NCBI RefSeq assembly: GCF_029504735.1
Contig: NZ_JAQFIP010000010.1
Coordinates: 62,001-126,000 of the forward strand
Direction: 5' to 3'
DNA: 64,000 bases
Origin: Ereboglobus sp. PH5-10
Lineage (GTDB): Bacteria; Verrucomicrobiota; Verrucomicrobiia; Opitutales; Opitutaceae
The notes beneath the pieces were generated by a model. It had not been told where the DNA came from, made no database searches, and worked only from the letters and a program-made list of their open reading frames with translations. Below, one piece after another: positions 49,727-61,200 of this stretch; position 1 is the stretch's first letter; the number at the start of each line of letters is the position of its first letter. The position numbers and the translations under genes are program-made.

Positions 49727-51220
49727 ATGATCGTTGACACTCCCACCATCGTCACTTTTGCCGTTTATATTGTGCTTATGCTCCTCGTGGGCTGGCTCGG
49801 ATACCGCTCAACGAGCAACCTGTCCGACTACATCCTCGGCGGGCGGAGGCTCGGCAGTTTTGTGACGGCGCTGTCGGCGGGCGCGTCGGATATGAGCGGC
49901 TGGTTGCTCATGGGGCTGCCCGGGGCGATTTTTCTTTCCGGCGTGTCGCAATCGTGGATCGCAATCGGTCTCATCGTCGGCCAGTGGTTCAACTGGAAAT
50001 TCGTCGCGGGCCGCCTGCGCATCTACACCGAGAAATGCGACAACGCGCTCACGCTCGCCGATTACTTCAGCGTGCGCTTCAAGGATAAGAGCAGCATCCT
50101 GCGCATTTTCACGGCGGCGGTGATTCTTGTGTTCTTCACGCTTTACTGCGCGTCGGGTGTCGTGGCGGGCGCGCGTTTGTTCGAGTCGATGTTCGGCATG
50201 CCTTACAACACCGCGCTCTGGATTGGCGCGCTGGCGACGATCACGTATGTGTTCATCGGCGGCTTCCTCGCCGTGAGCTGGACGGACACGATTCAGGCCT
50301 CGCTCATGATCACCGCGCTGATCATCACGCCGCTCATGGTGATTTATTCGGGCGGCGGAGTCGCGCAAAGTTTTGCCGACACGGTGGCGGTGAAGCCCGG
50401 CTTCTTCAGCCTCACGCACGATCTCGACACGCTCGCCATCATTTCGCTCGCGGCGTGGGGGCTCGGTTACGTCGGGCAGCCGCACATCCTCGTGCGTTTC
50501 ATGGCGGCGGAAAGCGCCGCGAAGATTCCGGCCGCGCGTCGCATCGGCATGACGTGGATGGTGGTTTGCCTCGCGGGCGCGGTGGCCGTGGGCGTTTTCG
50601 GCTGGTCGTATTTCGCGAACAATCCCGCGATTGCGGGCGCGGTGGGCAAGAACAGCGAATTGGTGTTCATCGAGCTGGTGCGCCATCTTTTCAATCCGTG
50701 GATCGCGGGCGTGTTTCTGGCGGCCATTCTGGCGGCGATCATGAGCACGCTTTCGTGCCAGTTGCTCGTCACCTCGAGCGCGCTGACGGAGGATATTTAC
50801 CGCGCGTTTCTGCGCAAAACGGCATCGCAAAAGGAGCTCGTCTGGTGCGGACGCATCATGGTGCTCGTCGTCGCGGTGATCGCGATTGTCATCGCGATGA
50901 ATCCGAACAGCAAGGTGCTCAAAATGGTCAGCGACGCGTGGGCCGGTTTCGGCGCGGCGTTCGGCCCCGCCGTGGTGCTGTCGCTTTTCTGGCCGCGCAT
51001 GACGCGCAACGGCGCCGCCGCGGGCATGTTCGTGGGCGCGGCGACGGTGCTTTTGATGATCCTGTTCAAGCATCATCTGCCCTTTGCGATTTATGAAATC
51101 ATCCCCGGCTTCGTCCTCGGCGGAATTACCATCGTGGTTGTGAGCCTGCTCGGCAAGCCGCCCGCGAAGGAAATCGTCGAGCGCCACGAGGCGGTGAACG
51201 CGGAAGTGCGCGGGATGTAG
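49727..51220 (+). CDS. putP: Sodium/proline symporter
   Basis: A 497-residue transporter of the sodium:solute symporter family with about 13 transmembrane helices. The segment FVTALSAGASDMSGWLLMGL (then PGAIF) is nearly identical to the Na+-binding region of PutP, and the run TLADYFSVRFKDKSSILRIF plus GGFLAVSWTDTIQASLM and WGLGYVGQPHILVRFMA are diagnostic. It takes up L-proline with sodium across the inner membrane. The chosen ATG at 49727 begins the first helix; a longer frame reaches back into the Rsm22 region. The stop TAG (51218-51220) is also the first bases of a BIME-like repeat. It is divergent from the Rsm22-like gene, with about 180 bp between starts. Confidence 0.95.
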   Translation: MIVDTPTIVTFAVYIVLMLLVGWLGYRSTSNLSDYILGGRRLGSFVTALSAGASDMSGWLLMGLPGAIFLSGVSQSWIAIGLIVGQWFNWKFVAGRLRIYTEKCDNALTLADYFSVRFKDKSSILRIFTAAVILVFFTLYCASGVVAGARLFESMFGMPYNTALWIGALATITYVFIGGFLAVSWTDTIQASLMITALIITPLMVIYSGGGVAQSFADTVAVKPGFFSLTHDLDTLAIISLAAWGLGYVGQPHILVRFMAAESAAKIPAARRIGMTWMVVCLAGAVAVGVFGWSYFANNPAIAGAVGKNSELVFIELVRHLFNPWIAGVFLAAILAAIMSTLSCQLLVTSSALTEDIYRAFLRKTASQKELVWCGRIMVLVVAVIAIVIAMNPNSKVLKMVSDAWAGFGAAFGPAVVLSLFWPRMTRNGAAAGMFVGAATVLLMILFKHHLPFAIYEIIPGFVLGGITIVVVSLLGKPPAKEIVERHEAVNAEVRGM

Positions 51221-51321
51221 GGGCGCACCTGGCGTGCGCCCTCGGTTTCGAAAATCATTTTGTTTGCGCGCCCGGCCGTAATGCGGACGGGTGCGAGGGC
51301 GCACGCGAGGTGCGCCCCTAC
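51217..51321. repeat. Paired palindromic repeat (BIME-like) overlapping the putP stop codon
   Basis: The outer arms GTAGGGGCGCACCTGGCGTG and its inverse end (GAGGTGCGCCCCTAC) flank about 55 bp. The inner GGGCGCAC/GTGCGCCC hairpin of the left arm begins at 51221. The family matches 25836-25936. The stop codon of putP is the TAG in GTAGGGGCG. Confidence 0.9.
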
Positions 51322-51361
51322 TTGACAAGCAGCCGCTTTATGCCGTCGCATGGAGGGCATC

Positions 51362-53428
51362 ATGGATCATCCCTTTCTCGACGCCCGTTTTGAAATACCC
51401 TGGTCGCGGCTCACGCCTGATCGCGTCAAGCCCGACATCACCAAGGCCATCGCCGACGCGAAGGCGCAAGTCGACGCCATCGCCGCGCTGCCGCTTGGCT
51501 CGCTCACTTACGAAAACACGTTCGCCGCGCTTGAGCGCGTGACGGAACACTTCAGGGGCGTTTGGAATCGCGTCGAGCATCTGAAATCCGTGGCGGACTC
51601 GCCCGCGGTGCGCGCGGCCTACAACGAAATGCAGCCCGTCGTCACCGCGTTTGGCGCGAGCATTCCACTCAACGCGGAATTATGGAAGCGGCTGAAAACG
51701 TATTCGGAATCCGGGGACGCGAAGGGCGCGGCGCGCAAGCCGGTCGAGCTTCGCCTCATCAGCGAAACGCTCGCGGAGTTTCGCCAGCAGGGCGCGGATT
51801 TGCCGCCGGAGAAACGCGCGCGCATGGCCGAGCTTGAAAAGGAGCTCGCGCAACTCACGCAGAAATTTTCCGAAAACGTGCTCGACGCAACCAATGCCTA
51901 CGAGCTCGTGATCACCGACGAGTCGCGCCTGGCCGGGCTGCCGGAGCGCGCCAAAAACGCCGCGCGCGCCAACGCCGAATCGAAGGGACTCTCCACGCCC
52001 GAAAAGCCCGCGTGGCGTTTCACCTTGCACGCGCCGTCGCTCAATCCCGTGCTCACCTACGCGGACGATGCGAGTTTGCGCCGCGAGCTGTTTGAGGCGT
52101 CCAACGCCGTCGGCGCGCGGGCGCCGTCCGACAACACGCCGCTCATTCCGCGCATCCTCGCGTTGCGCGCCGAGAAGGCCGCGCTGCTCGGCAAGGCGCA
52201 TTTCCCGGACATGATTCTCGAGCGCCGCATGGCGAAATCCGGCGCGCGCGCAATCGCGTTCGTCAACGACCTGCAACGCCGCACCAAGCCCGCGTTCGAT
52301 CGCGAGTGCGAGTCACTGGAGGCGTTTGCGGGAAGGAAGGGCGAGCATCTCGCGCCGTGGGACCTCAGTTATTACGCCGAAAAAATGCGCAAGAAACTGC
52401 ACGATTTCGACGAGGAGGCGTTGCGTCCGTATTTCCCGGCGGATCGTGTGTTCGCGGGGCTGTTTGAAGTGTGCAATCGCATTTACGGCATCACCGTCAA
52501 GGAGCGTGAAACCGGCACGGGACCGGGCAAGGTCGAGGTGTGGCATCCCGACGTGAAGTTTTACGAGGTGTATGACGCGAACGGCACGCATCTCGGCTCG
52601 TTTTACTCCGACTGGTATCCGCGCGAGTCGAAACGCTCGGGCGCGTGGATGGACGCGTTCGTCACCGGCGGGCCGCGCGCGGACGGTTCATGGGCACCGC
52701 ATCTCGGGCTGATTTGCGGCAACATGACGCCGCCCGTTGATGGCAAGCCCGCGCTGCTCGACCATCGCGAGGTCGAGACGATTTTCCACGAGTTCGGCCA
52801 CCTGATGCATCACCTGTTTGGGGCTGTGCCCGTGAAATCGCTCAACGGCACCAACGTCGCGTGGGATTTTGTCGAACTGCCCTCGCAGATCATGGAAAAC
52901 TGGACGTGGGAGCGCGAGGGCTTGGATTTGTTTGCGCGCCATTACAAGACGGGCGAGAAAATCCCGGACGAACTTTTCCGCCGCATGATTGCCGCGCGCA
53001 ATTTCCGCTCGGCGTGCGGGCAGATGCGCCAGCTTTCGTTTGGCACGATGGATTTGCTGCTGCACATCAGCGCGGGCGAGTTCAAGCGCGAGCCCGACGT
53101 CGAGCCGGGCATCCGCCGCCTGATCACCGACTGCCTGATTCCGACCAACCCGCCCGCGCGCACGAACGTGAACCGTTTTCACCATTTGTTTTCGAGCCCG
53201 GTCGGTTACGCGTCGGGGTATTATTCCTACAAATGGGCCGAGGTGCTCGACGCGGACGCGTTCACGCGCTTCCAGCGCGAGGGCATTTTTAACGCGGCAA
53301 CTGGAAAGGCGTTTCGCGACACGGTTTTGAGCAAGGGCAACAGCGAGGATGCCGACAAACTCTACCGCGATTTCATGGGCCGCGACCCAAGCATCGACGC
53401 GCTGATGAAGCGCAACGGGCTGGCGTGA
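51362..53428 (+). CDS. M3-family oligopeptidase (oligopeptidase A type)
   Basis: About 688 residues, the length of PrlC/oligopeptidase A. The zinc site HEFGH is at residues 476-480 in [16 protein letters not shown], with the distal Glu in [16 protein letters not shown], and the conserved [15 protein letters not shown] region downstream. [20 protein letters not shown] and [20 protein letters not shown] are other family signatures. It degrades short peptides in the cytoplasm. The ATG at 51362 is chosen because GGAGGG lies 4 nt upstream (51352-51357); an ATG 12 bp earlier would place that box inside the coding region. A TCGA-periodic repeat follows its stop. Confidence 0.94.
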   Translation: MDHPFLDARFEIPWSRLTPDRVKPDITKAIADAKAQVDAIAALPLGSLTYENTFAALERVTEHFRGVWNRVEHLKSVADSPAVRAAYNEMQPVVTAFGASIPLNAELWKRLKTYSESGDAKGAARKPVELRLISETLAEFRQQGADLPPEKRARMAELEKELAQLTQKFSENVLDATNAYELVITDESRLAGLPERAKNAARANAESKGLSTPEKPAWRFTLHAPSLNPVLTYADDASLRRELFEASNAVGARAPSDNTPLIPRILALRAEKAALLGKAHFPDMILERRMAKSGARAIAFVNDLQRRTKPAFDRECESLEAFAGRKGEHLAPWDLSYYAEKMRKKLHDFDEEALRPYFPADRVFAGLFEVCNRIYGITVKERETGTGPGKVEVWHPDVKFYEVYDANGTHLGSFYSDWYPRESKRSGAWMDAFVTGGPRADGSWAPHLGLICGNMTPPVDGKPALLDHREVETIFHEFGHLMHHLFGAVPVKSLNGTNVAWDFVELPSQIMENWTWEREGLDLFARHYKTGEKIPDELFRRMIAARNFRSACGQMRQLSFGTMDLLLHISAGEFKREPDVEPGIRRLITDCLIPTNPPARTNVNRFHHLFSSPVGYASGYYSYKWAEVLDADAFTRFQREGIFNAATGKAFRDTVLSKGNSEDADKLYRDFMGRDPSIDALMKRNGLA

Positions 53429-53448
53429 GGCGGCTTCCGATTCGACTG

Positions 53449-53478
53449 GAATCGACTGAAATCGACGCAAGTCGAAGA
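53449..53478. repeat. TCGA-periodic repeat after the M3 peptidase
   Basis: GATTCGACTG, GAATCGACTG, AAATCGACGC, AAGTCGAAG follow every 10 bp, related to elements at 40683 and 46591. Confidence 0.75.
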
Positions 53479-53552
53479 AAATGGGAACTGCGGGGCAGCC
53501 TTTGGTTGACATTGAAACCCAGTCTCATTTTAGTCGGTGTTTCACTTTTCAA

Positions 53553-53852
53553 ATGACAACCAGACCGCATAATCCGCACGGTCGCACCCAGTCGCACGGG
53601 GGCGGGCAGCGCATGAAGCTCACCGAGCTTCCGGCGGGGGCGTCGGGGCGCGTGTGCGAGTTGTCGGGGAAGGTCGAGGTGTGCCAGCGGTTGCGCGAGA
53701 TGGGGTTTTGCGAATCGGCGGTCGTCGATAAGATTTCCGGCAGGCACACGCTTCTCTGCCAGCTTTGCGGCGTGCGCGTGGCGCTCAGCTCGGTTGCGGC
53801 GCAGCATATCGTCGTCGAGCCAATCCGCGGCGCGGCGGCGCGCGCGGTGTGA
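53553..53852 (+). CDS. FeoA-domain protein, cysteine-rich variant
   Basis: About 99 residues. The SH3-like FeoA domain runs from KLTELPAGASGRVCELSGKV and CQRLREMGFCESAVV to LLCQLCGVRVALSSVAAQHI. R-L-R-E-M-G is the family hallmark. It has five cysteines (in VCEL, VCQR, FCES, LLC and QLC) where the next gene's FeoA has none, so a bound metal or cluster is possible (inference). FeoA-type proteins regulate or assist FeoB ferrous-iron import. The ATG start at 53553 versus 53613 is uncertain; the longer version adds a His/Arg-rich strip. An inverted repeat separates it from the second feoA, but both precede feoB in one direction. Confidence 0.85.
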   Translation: MTTRPHNPHGRTQSHGGGQRMKLTELPAGASGRVCELSGKVEVCQRLREMGFCESAVVDKISGRHTLLCQLCGVRVALSSVAAQHIVVEPIRGAAARAV

Positions 53853-53873
53853 GTTTTTTCAATTCAATCTATC

Positions 53874-53956
53874 AACCGCGAATGGACGCCAATGAACGCG
53901 AATAGACAAAAGTATTTCTGCCTTTATTCGCGTCAATTCGCGTTCATTCGCGGTTA
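53874..53956. repeat. Inverted repeat, AACCGCGAATGGACGC family
   Basis: AACCGCGAATGGACGCCAAT near 53874 is mirrored by GCGTTCATTCGCGGTTA ending near 53956, arms of about 30 nt with a few mismatches. The left-arm type recurs at 56402. It lies between the two feoA genes. Confidence 0.8.
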
Positions 53957-53965
53957 GAAAATTTC

Positions 53966-54201
53966 ATGCCAAACACCCGCAAACTTTCCGAGCTCACCAT
54001 CGGCGCGACGGCTGTCGTGCGCGAAATGCCGAAAACCGGCGCGGCTTCGCTGCGCCTGCGCGAAATGGGCCTGTTGCCCGGCGCAAAAATAACTTTCATG
54101 CGCGCCGCGCCGCTCGGCGATCCGCTCGAAATAAAAGTGCGCGGTTACAATCTCACGCTGCGCAAAAGCGAGGCCGAGCTCGTGATCGTGGAGGCGGCGC
54201 A

Positions 54202-54205
<4 letters not shown>
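53966..54205 (+). CDS. feoA: FeoA ferrous iron transport protein
   Basis: A 79-residue FeoA of canonical length. KLSELTIGATAVVREMPKTG and SLRLREMGLLPGAKITFMRA, then GDPLEIKVRGYNLTLRKSEA, match the SH3-like fold with the L-R-E-M-G-L motif. It acts with FeoB in ferrous iron uptake. The stop overlaps the feoB start (54202-54205), so translation is coupled. It follows an inverted repeat. Confidence 0.93.
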
Positions 54206-56401
<2,196 letters not shown>

Positions 56402-56403
<2 letters not shown>

Positions 56404-56531
56404 CCGCGAATGGACGCGAATGAACACGAATAAAAACAGAAGACGGCGCTCGCAAGGTAGCACAGACATTCCTGTCTGTGCCGAGCGGCGCACGATTCAT
56501 GGCACAGACAAAAATGTCTGTGCCACCTTGC
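56402..56531. repeat. Repeats between feoB and the small Cys-rich gene
   Basis: 56402-56431 is a left-arm copy of the AACCGCGAATGGACGC family. 56452-56531 is a paired element with two hairpins, GCACAGACA/TGTCTGTGC (56460-56481) and GGCACAGACA/TGTCTGTGCC (56501-56524), enclosed by matching GCAAGG/CCTTGC ends. It stops 1 bp before the ATG of the next gene. Confidence 0.85.
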
Positions 56532-56532
56532 C

Positions 56533-56688
56533 ATGAGCGCGACGTTTCAGACTGTGGCGGCGTTGGTGATCGTTGGGGTCGCCGCGACGTGGCTTGTGTG
56601 GCGCGCGTGGAGCAAGCGCAAGAAACCCGGCTGCGGCGACAACTGCGCGTGCCCGGCGGACGAGTTTAGGAAGAAGCTCAAACGGTAG
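56533..56688 (+). CDS. FeoB-associated small Cys-rich membrane protein
   Basis: A 51-residue protein: one N-terminal transmembrane helix (TVAALVIVGVAATWLVWRAW), a basic patch (SKRKK), then GCGDNCACP and DEFRKKLKR. A single helix plus a short Cys-rich cytoplasmic or periplasmic tail right after feoB is the pattern of FeoB-associated Cys-rich membrane proteins, thought to support ferrous-iron import. It is shorter than the usual gene-calling threshold but is placed and composed as expected. Its stop TAG (56686-56688) opens a repeat related to the TAGGGCGAACC family (TAGGGCGAAGCC). No strong ribosome-binding site is visible since the repeat abuts the ATG. Confidence 0.75.
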   Translation: MSATFQTVAALVIVGVAATWLVWRAWSKRKKPGCGDNCACPADEFRKKLKR

Positions 56689-56785
56689 GGCGAAGCCTCC
56701 GGCTGGGCCGAAATGTGGGCGATAGACGAACGGTCCCCGGCTGTTTCACCCCGCCAAAGGCGCCGGATGTTTTTGCGGACAGGGA

Positions 56786-57946
56786 ATGACGGCTTGCATC
56801 GGGCGGGTTGTGATTTTTTATCAGCGGTTCTTGAAAACGATCGACCGGCATATTTTGCGCGAATGGTTGGGCTTCCTGCTCATCGTGGTGTTGGCCACGC
56901 TGGGGATGTTGCTCGTCCAGTGCATGATTCAGGACTTCGGCGATTTGCGAAACAAGGGCGCGAATATCGTGGACATGGGGCAGTATTTCGCGGTCAGGGT
57001 GCCGAGTTTTTTGTCATTTGTGCTGCCGATCATCCTGCTCGTGTCGCTTCTGTATGTGCTGGGACGGTTGCACCGCGGAAACGAAATCACGGCGATGCGC
57101 GCGGCGGGGCTGGGCTACGGGCAGATAACGCGGAGCATTTGGGTCGTGGGCGTGCTGATGTGCGGCGTGATGTGGTGGCTCAATGCGAGCATCGTGCCCT
57201 GGTCGGTGGAGAAATCGCTGACAATGTTGCAGGAGCTCGGATTTCGCAACGAGGCGAAGGCCGCGACCGACGCGGGTTCGATCGGGGTGACGCGCATGGT
57301 GACGTTCGACAACGACCGCGAGGGGCGCATTTGGTTTATGAACCGTTACAGCCGCTACGCGCAGCGCGGTTACGGCGTGACGGTGTCCGAGTTCACCGTG
57401 CGGAGACAGGAAAAGCTGCGCATTTACGCAAAGGAGGCTCATCTCGACAAGGAGCTTGGCTGCTGGGTGTTTCACAATGGGCGCGAGACTTTGTTTGATC
57501 CCGAAACCGGCGCGGTGACGGGCTCCGCGCCTTTCGACGAGAAGGCGGTTTCGTATTACAAGGAGGCTCCTGAGTTGATGTTGAGTTTCGACGTAAAACC
57601 GAAGGACCTGTCATTTTTTCGACTCAGGCAGATCATGGATTATTTCGAGGTGCTGGAGAGCCCGAAGCTCAAGATTTACGCGATGCGCTACTACGGGATT
57701 CTGGCGGGAACATTCGCGCCGCTGATTGTGATTTTGATCGCGATTCCATTTGCCATCACCGGCGTGCGCGTGAATCCGGCGGTCGGCGTGTCGAAATCGC
57801 TCGGTTTGTTTGCGATTTATTTTGCGCTGGAAAAAGTGGCCGAGTCGATGGGGTCGCAGGGCATTTTGCCGCCTGTTGTCGCGGCATGCCTGCCGGGCGC
57901 GGCGTTGTTGCTCATCGGCGGTTGGTTTTACGCGCGGATGCGCTGA
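56786..57946 (+). CDS. LptF/LptG-family LPS export permease
   Basis: A 386-residue inner-membrane protein of the YjgP/YjgQ family. N-terminal KTIDRHILREWLGFLLIVVL with later LRNKGANIVDMGQYFAVRVP, and the strongly conserved LLVSLLYVLGRLHRGNEITA followed by MRAAGLG, are diagnostic. A periplasmic jelly-roll stretch (residues about 140-270) and three C-terminal helices (TFAPLIVILIAIPFAITGVR onwards) complete the fold. With LptB and a partner permease it extracts LPS for transport to the outer membrane. Family members come in pairs (LptF and LptG); only one is here, and which of the two cannot be told. The ATG start at 56786 is tentative. Confidence 0.88.
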   Translation: MTACIGRVVIFYQRFLKTIDRHILREWLGFLLIVVLATLGMLLVQCMIQDFGDLRNKGANIVDMGQYFAVRVPSFLSFVLPIILLVSLLYVLGRLHRGNEITAMRAAGLGYGQITRSIWVVGVLMCGVMWWLNASIVPWSVEKSLTMLQELGFRNEAKAATDAGSIGVTRMVTFDNDREGRIWFMNRYSRYAQRGYGVTVSEFTVRRQEKLRIYAKEAHLDKELGCWVFHNGRETLFDPETGAVTGSAPFDEKAVSYYKEAPELMLSFDVKPKDLSFFRLRQIMDYFEVLESPKLKIYAMRYYGILAGTFAPLIVILIAIPFAITGVRVNPAVGVSKSLGLFAIYFALEKVAESMGSQGILPPVVAACLPGAALLLIGGWFYARMR

Positions 57947-58147
57947 TGTGATAAACCGCGTTTGAGGGGATGTCTGAGAAGCCGTCTGTTTTTTTCAGTT
58001 TCTAAACGCGGCAGATTTCATAGGGAGTGCAACCTATTGGGGGCCACTGAAACGAATGGCATTTGGGGCAAAATTAGGTAACGGGGTTTTGACTGATGCT
58101 GCTGTTTGCGTGTTCGCGCGGGCGGTGAAGCGTCTTTGGCGTGGAAT
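57947..58147. other. Intergenic stretch, no gene seen
   Basis: About 200 bp between the convergent LptF/G-type gene and the GH106 gene. No coding frame or RNA was recognised; the minus-strand terminator follows at 58148. Confidence 0.4.
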
Positions 58148-58182
58148 AAAAAAATCGGACGAAGCGGAATGCTTCGTCCGAT
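58148..58182 (-). terminator. Rho-independent terminator of the large GH106 gene
   Basis: On the minus strand a perfect 12-bp stem (ATCGGACGAAGC/GCTTCGTCCGAT) with a 5-nt loop is followed by a T-run (complement of the A-run 58148-58154), 25 bp after the stop at 58208. Confidence 0.93.
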
Positions 58183-58207
58183 GGAATAGGGAGGACTGGA
58201 GGGATGC

Positions 58208-61200
58208 TTACTTTTCCTCGACGAGTTTTGAGAACGCGAGTTTTGCCGTGCCGATCAGGCCGGAGGGCAGGGGGCCGTAAGCCCAGTGGATGGAGTTGGC
58301 CGGCTTGGCCTTTTTGGGATCGGGAAAGTGGACGTCCATCGTGTTCGCCCAGGTGAGGCGCTCGGATTCCGGCAGGGTGGCGTCGTGCAGGCAGCGGTTC
58401 ACCCATGTGTTGGCCACGGCGATTTGCAGCGTGTTTTTGCCGGGACGCACGGCGTCGGTGATGTCGAGCCGGTAGGGCGGACGCCAGAGCGTGCCGGCGA
58501 GTTTTCCGTTCACCGTGACTTGCGCGACTTCGCAGACCTGGTCGATCTCAAGATACACGCGCTGGCCGGCGGCGGTTTCGTTTTTGTCGAGCGCGATCTC
58601 CTTCTCATACGTCGCGACGCCGGAGTAGTGCTTGATGCCGGGCTCCCGCGACTCCGTCCACGAAGTGAGTGTGGCGAAGCGTTGCGGGCCGGCGGGCGCG
58701 CCCCATTTGGCGTCGAATGTCACTGCCCACGGGCCGGCGAGCGTTTTGGGCTCGGGGATTTTGTCGGCGGCGAGCGCGCGCGTTTGGCCGCCGGCTTTCT
58801 TGATTTCAACTTTCCCAGGCGTGAAAAATTCCGCGCCCATTTTGCCCTTGGTTGTCACGTAAAGGCGGGGCGATTTCGGCTCCGGTTCGGCGCATTCGGG
58901 GGGCGGCGCTTTCGCGAGGTCGAGAGCGGCGATTTTTTTGGCGTCGAATGCCTTGTCATACACGGCAAAGCCGGTCGCGCGGCCCTTGAACAAGCCTTGG
59001 ATGGCCGCAGGCGGGTGGACGACGCGGCCGGAGGCGGAGCCGGTGGCGATTTGTTTGCCGTTGAGGTAGAGCGCGGGGACGTTGTTTTTGTAGACGAGGG
59101 CGATGCGCGCGTTTTCAGGCACGGGGTTGTCCCAAACCAGAACGGTGTTGCGGAAACGGGCTCCGTGCTCGAAGACGGCGATGGAGTTGCGGCCCACGCT
59201 CAGGCCGGCGCAGGCGTGGGCGTCGTCGCCGGCTTTCTTGTGCATTTCCTCGGGATAGAGGAGAATGTTTTCGTTTTTCAACGATATGACGCCCTTGGTT
59301 TGTTGTTCGGTGAGCGGACGGTCGGCGGCGGGCGTCGCGGTCACGAGGACGGTGAAGTTCGTCGCGATGGCGGCGTTGTCGGCCAGGGCGGGCGGGGAGT
59401 CTTGCATGTTGCGCGCCCTGCCGCTGGCGCTGGCGCGGGAGTCGGCTGTTATTTTTTTGGCGTCGAGCGCGGTGTCATAAACGGCGAATTCGCGGGCCTT
59501 GCCCTTGAACGCCTCGCGGGTGCCGGCGGGCGGGTGGACGATGCGGCCGGAGGCGGAGCCGGCGGCGATTTGTTTGCCGTTGAGGTAGAGCGCGGGGACG
59601 TTGTCCTTGTAGACGAGGGCGATGCGCGCGTTTTTGGGCACGGGGTTGTCCCAGACCAGGACGCTGTTGCGGAAACGCTCGCCGTGCTCGAAGACGGCGA
59701 TGGAGTTGCGGCCCACGCTCAGGCCGGCGCAGGCGTGGTTATTGTCGCCGAGGGCCTTGTGCATCTGGTCGGGATAGAGGACGAGGTTTTCGTTGTCCAG
59801 CGACACGATGCCACGGGTGTTTTGCTTGGTGAGCGGGCGGTCGGCCGAGGGCGAGGCGGTCACGAAAACCGTGAAGTCGCCCGCGAGCGCCGTGTTGTCG
59901 GCCAGCGCGGGGCGCTCGGACGGGGCGGTGTTTTTGATTGTGTCCGGCGCGACGTTTTTGGCGCGGGCGTCGGCGAGGATTTTGGAGGCGTCGAATGTCG
60001 TGTCATGCACGGAGAATCCGTCCGCCCCGCCCCTGAACGCTCCCCGGAGGGTCGCGGGCGGGTGGACGACGCGGCCGGAGGCGGAGCCGGCGGCGATTTG
60101 CCTGCCGTTGAGGTAGAGCGTGGGGACGTTGTTTTTATAAACGAGGGCGATGCGCGCGTTTTGGGGCACGGGGTTGTTCCAGACCAGGACGCTGTTGCGG
60201 AAACTGGCTCCGTGCTCGAAGACGGCGATGGAGTTGCGGCCCACGCTCAGGCCGGCGCAGGCGTGCTTTTTGTCGCCGACTTTCTTGTGCATTTCCTCGG
60301 GGACGAGGAGGATGTTTTCCCCGTCCAGCGATATGACGCCCGTGGTGCTCCGCTCGGTGACGCGGCGTTTCGCGGCGGGCGAGACGGTCACGAAAACCGT
60401 GAAGTTTTTGGTGATGGTTTTGTTGTCAATGATGGTTTGGTCGTCGGCGGGGGGAGGCGGCGTGACGGGAAACGCCGGCTTGCCGTCCACGGTCACGCTC
60501 GACGCGGGTTGCGCGCGCGGCGCGTTTTTGCCGCCGAACACGACAAAGACGCCTTCGAGGGGCGCGAGCGCGAGGGGGATGCGCGTGCGGCCATCGGCTT
60601 CGTCGAGCACGGGCACGGGTGTGATTTCGCCGGTTTCGGGGTGCCAGATGGAGGCGGGTTTTCCGGCGACGTCGAAGGACATGATTCCCGAGCGCGGCGC
60701 GGTGGAGTCCTTGTTGGCGATGTGGAACCACTCGGAGCCGTCGATGTGCTCGCGGTGCGTCCACGCGATGTCCTTGGGGGCGAAGGCATCATCGAGCATG
60801 CATGTGAACGGTTCGCGGAGGCCGAGGGCGGCGATGGCCTCGTCGGGCGTGTGGCCGGCGTAGAAAACGCCCTTGCCGATTTTGCGGGCTGACTTGGAGC
60901 CGTCGCCGAAAAGTTCCGCGACGAGTTTTTGCCAGCGGGCGCCGGCTTCGGCGCCGCCGCGCAGGGTCGGGTTGAAGGCGGGCTTTTTTTCGGCGGAGAC
61001 ACGCGCGCCCGCCTCGACGAGGGTTTTTAGTTTTTCGAGTGTTTCGGGGAGCAGCGTGGTGTCCTTGGAGACGACCATGAGCTCGTAGTTCATGCGGCCG
61101 GGGCTGGCGAGGCGTCCGTTTTCGACGCGGAGGAAATTGCGCACGGCGTCGCCGTCGGCGATGTCGTATTGATGATTGGAGCGGAGCGCGAGGTGGGCGC

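Noticed and set aside
58286-60892. 868-codon frame opposite the GH106/LamG gene
   Set aside because: It is a shadow of the repeat modules on the other strand, with repeated Gly/Val/Asp/Ala composition and no start context.
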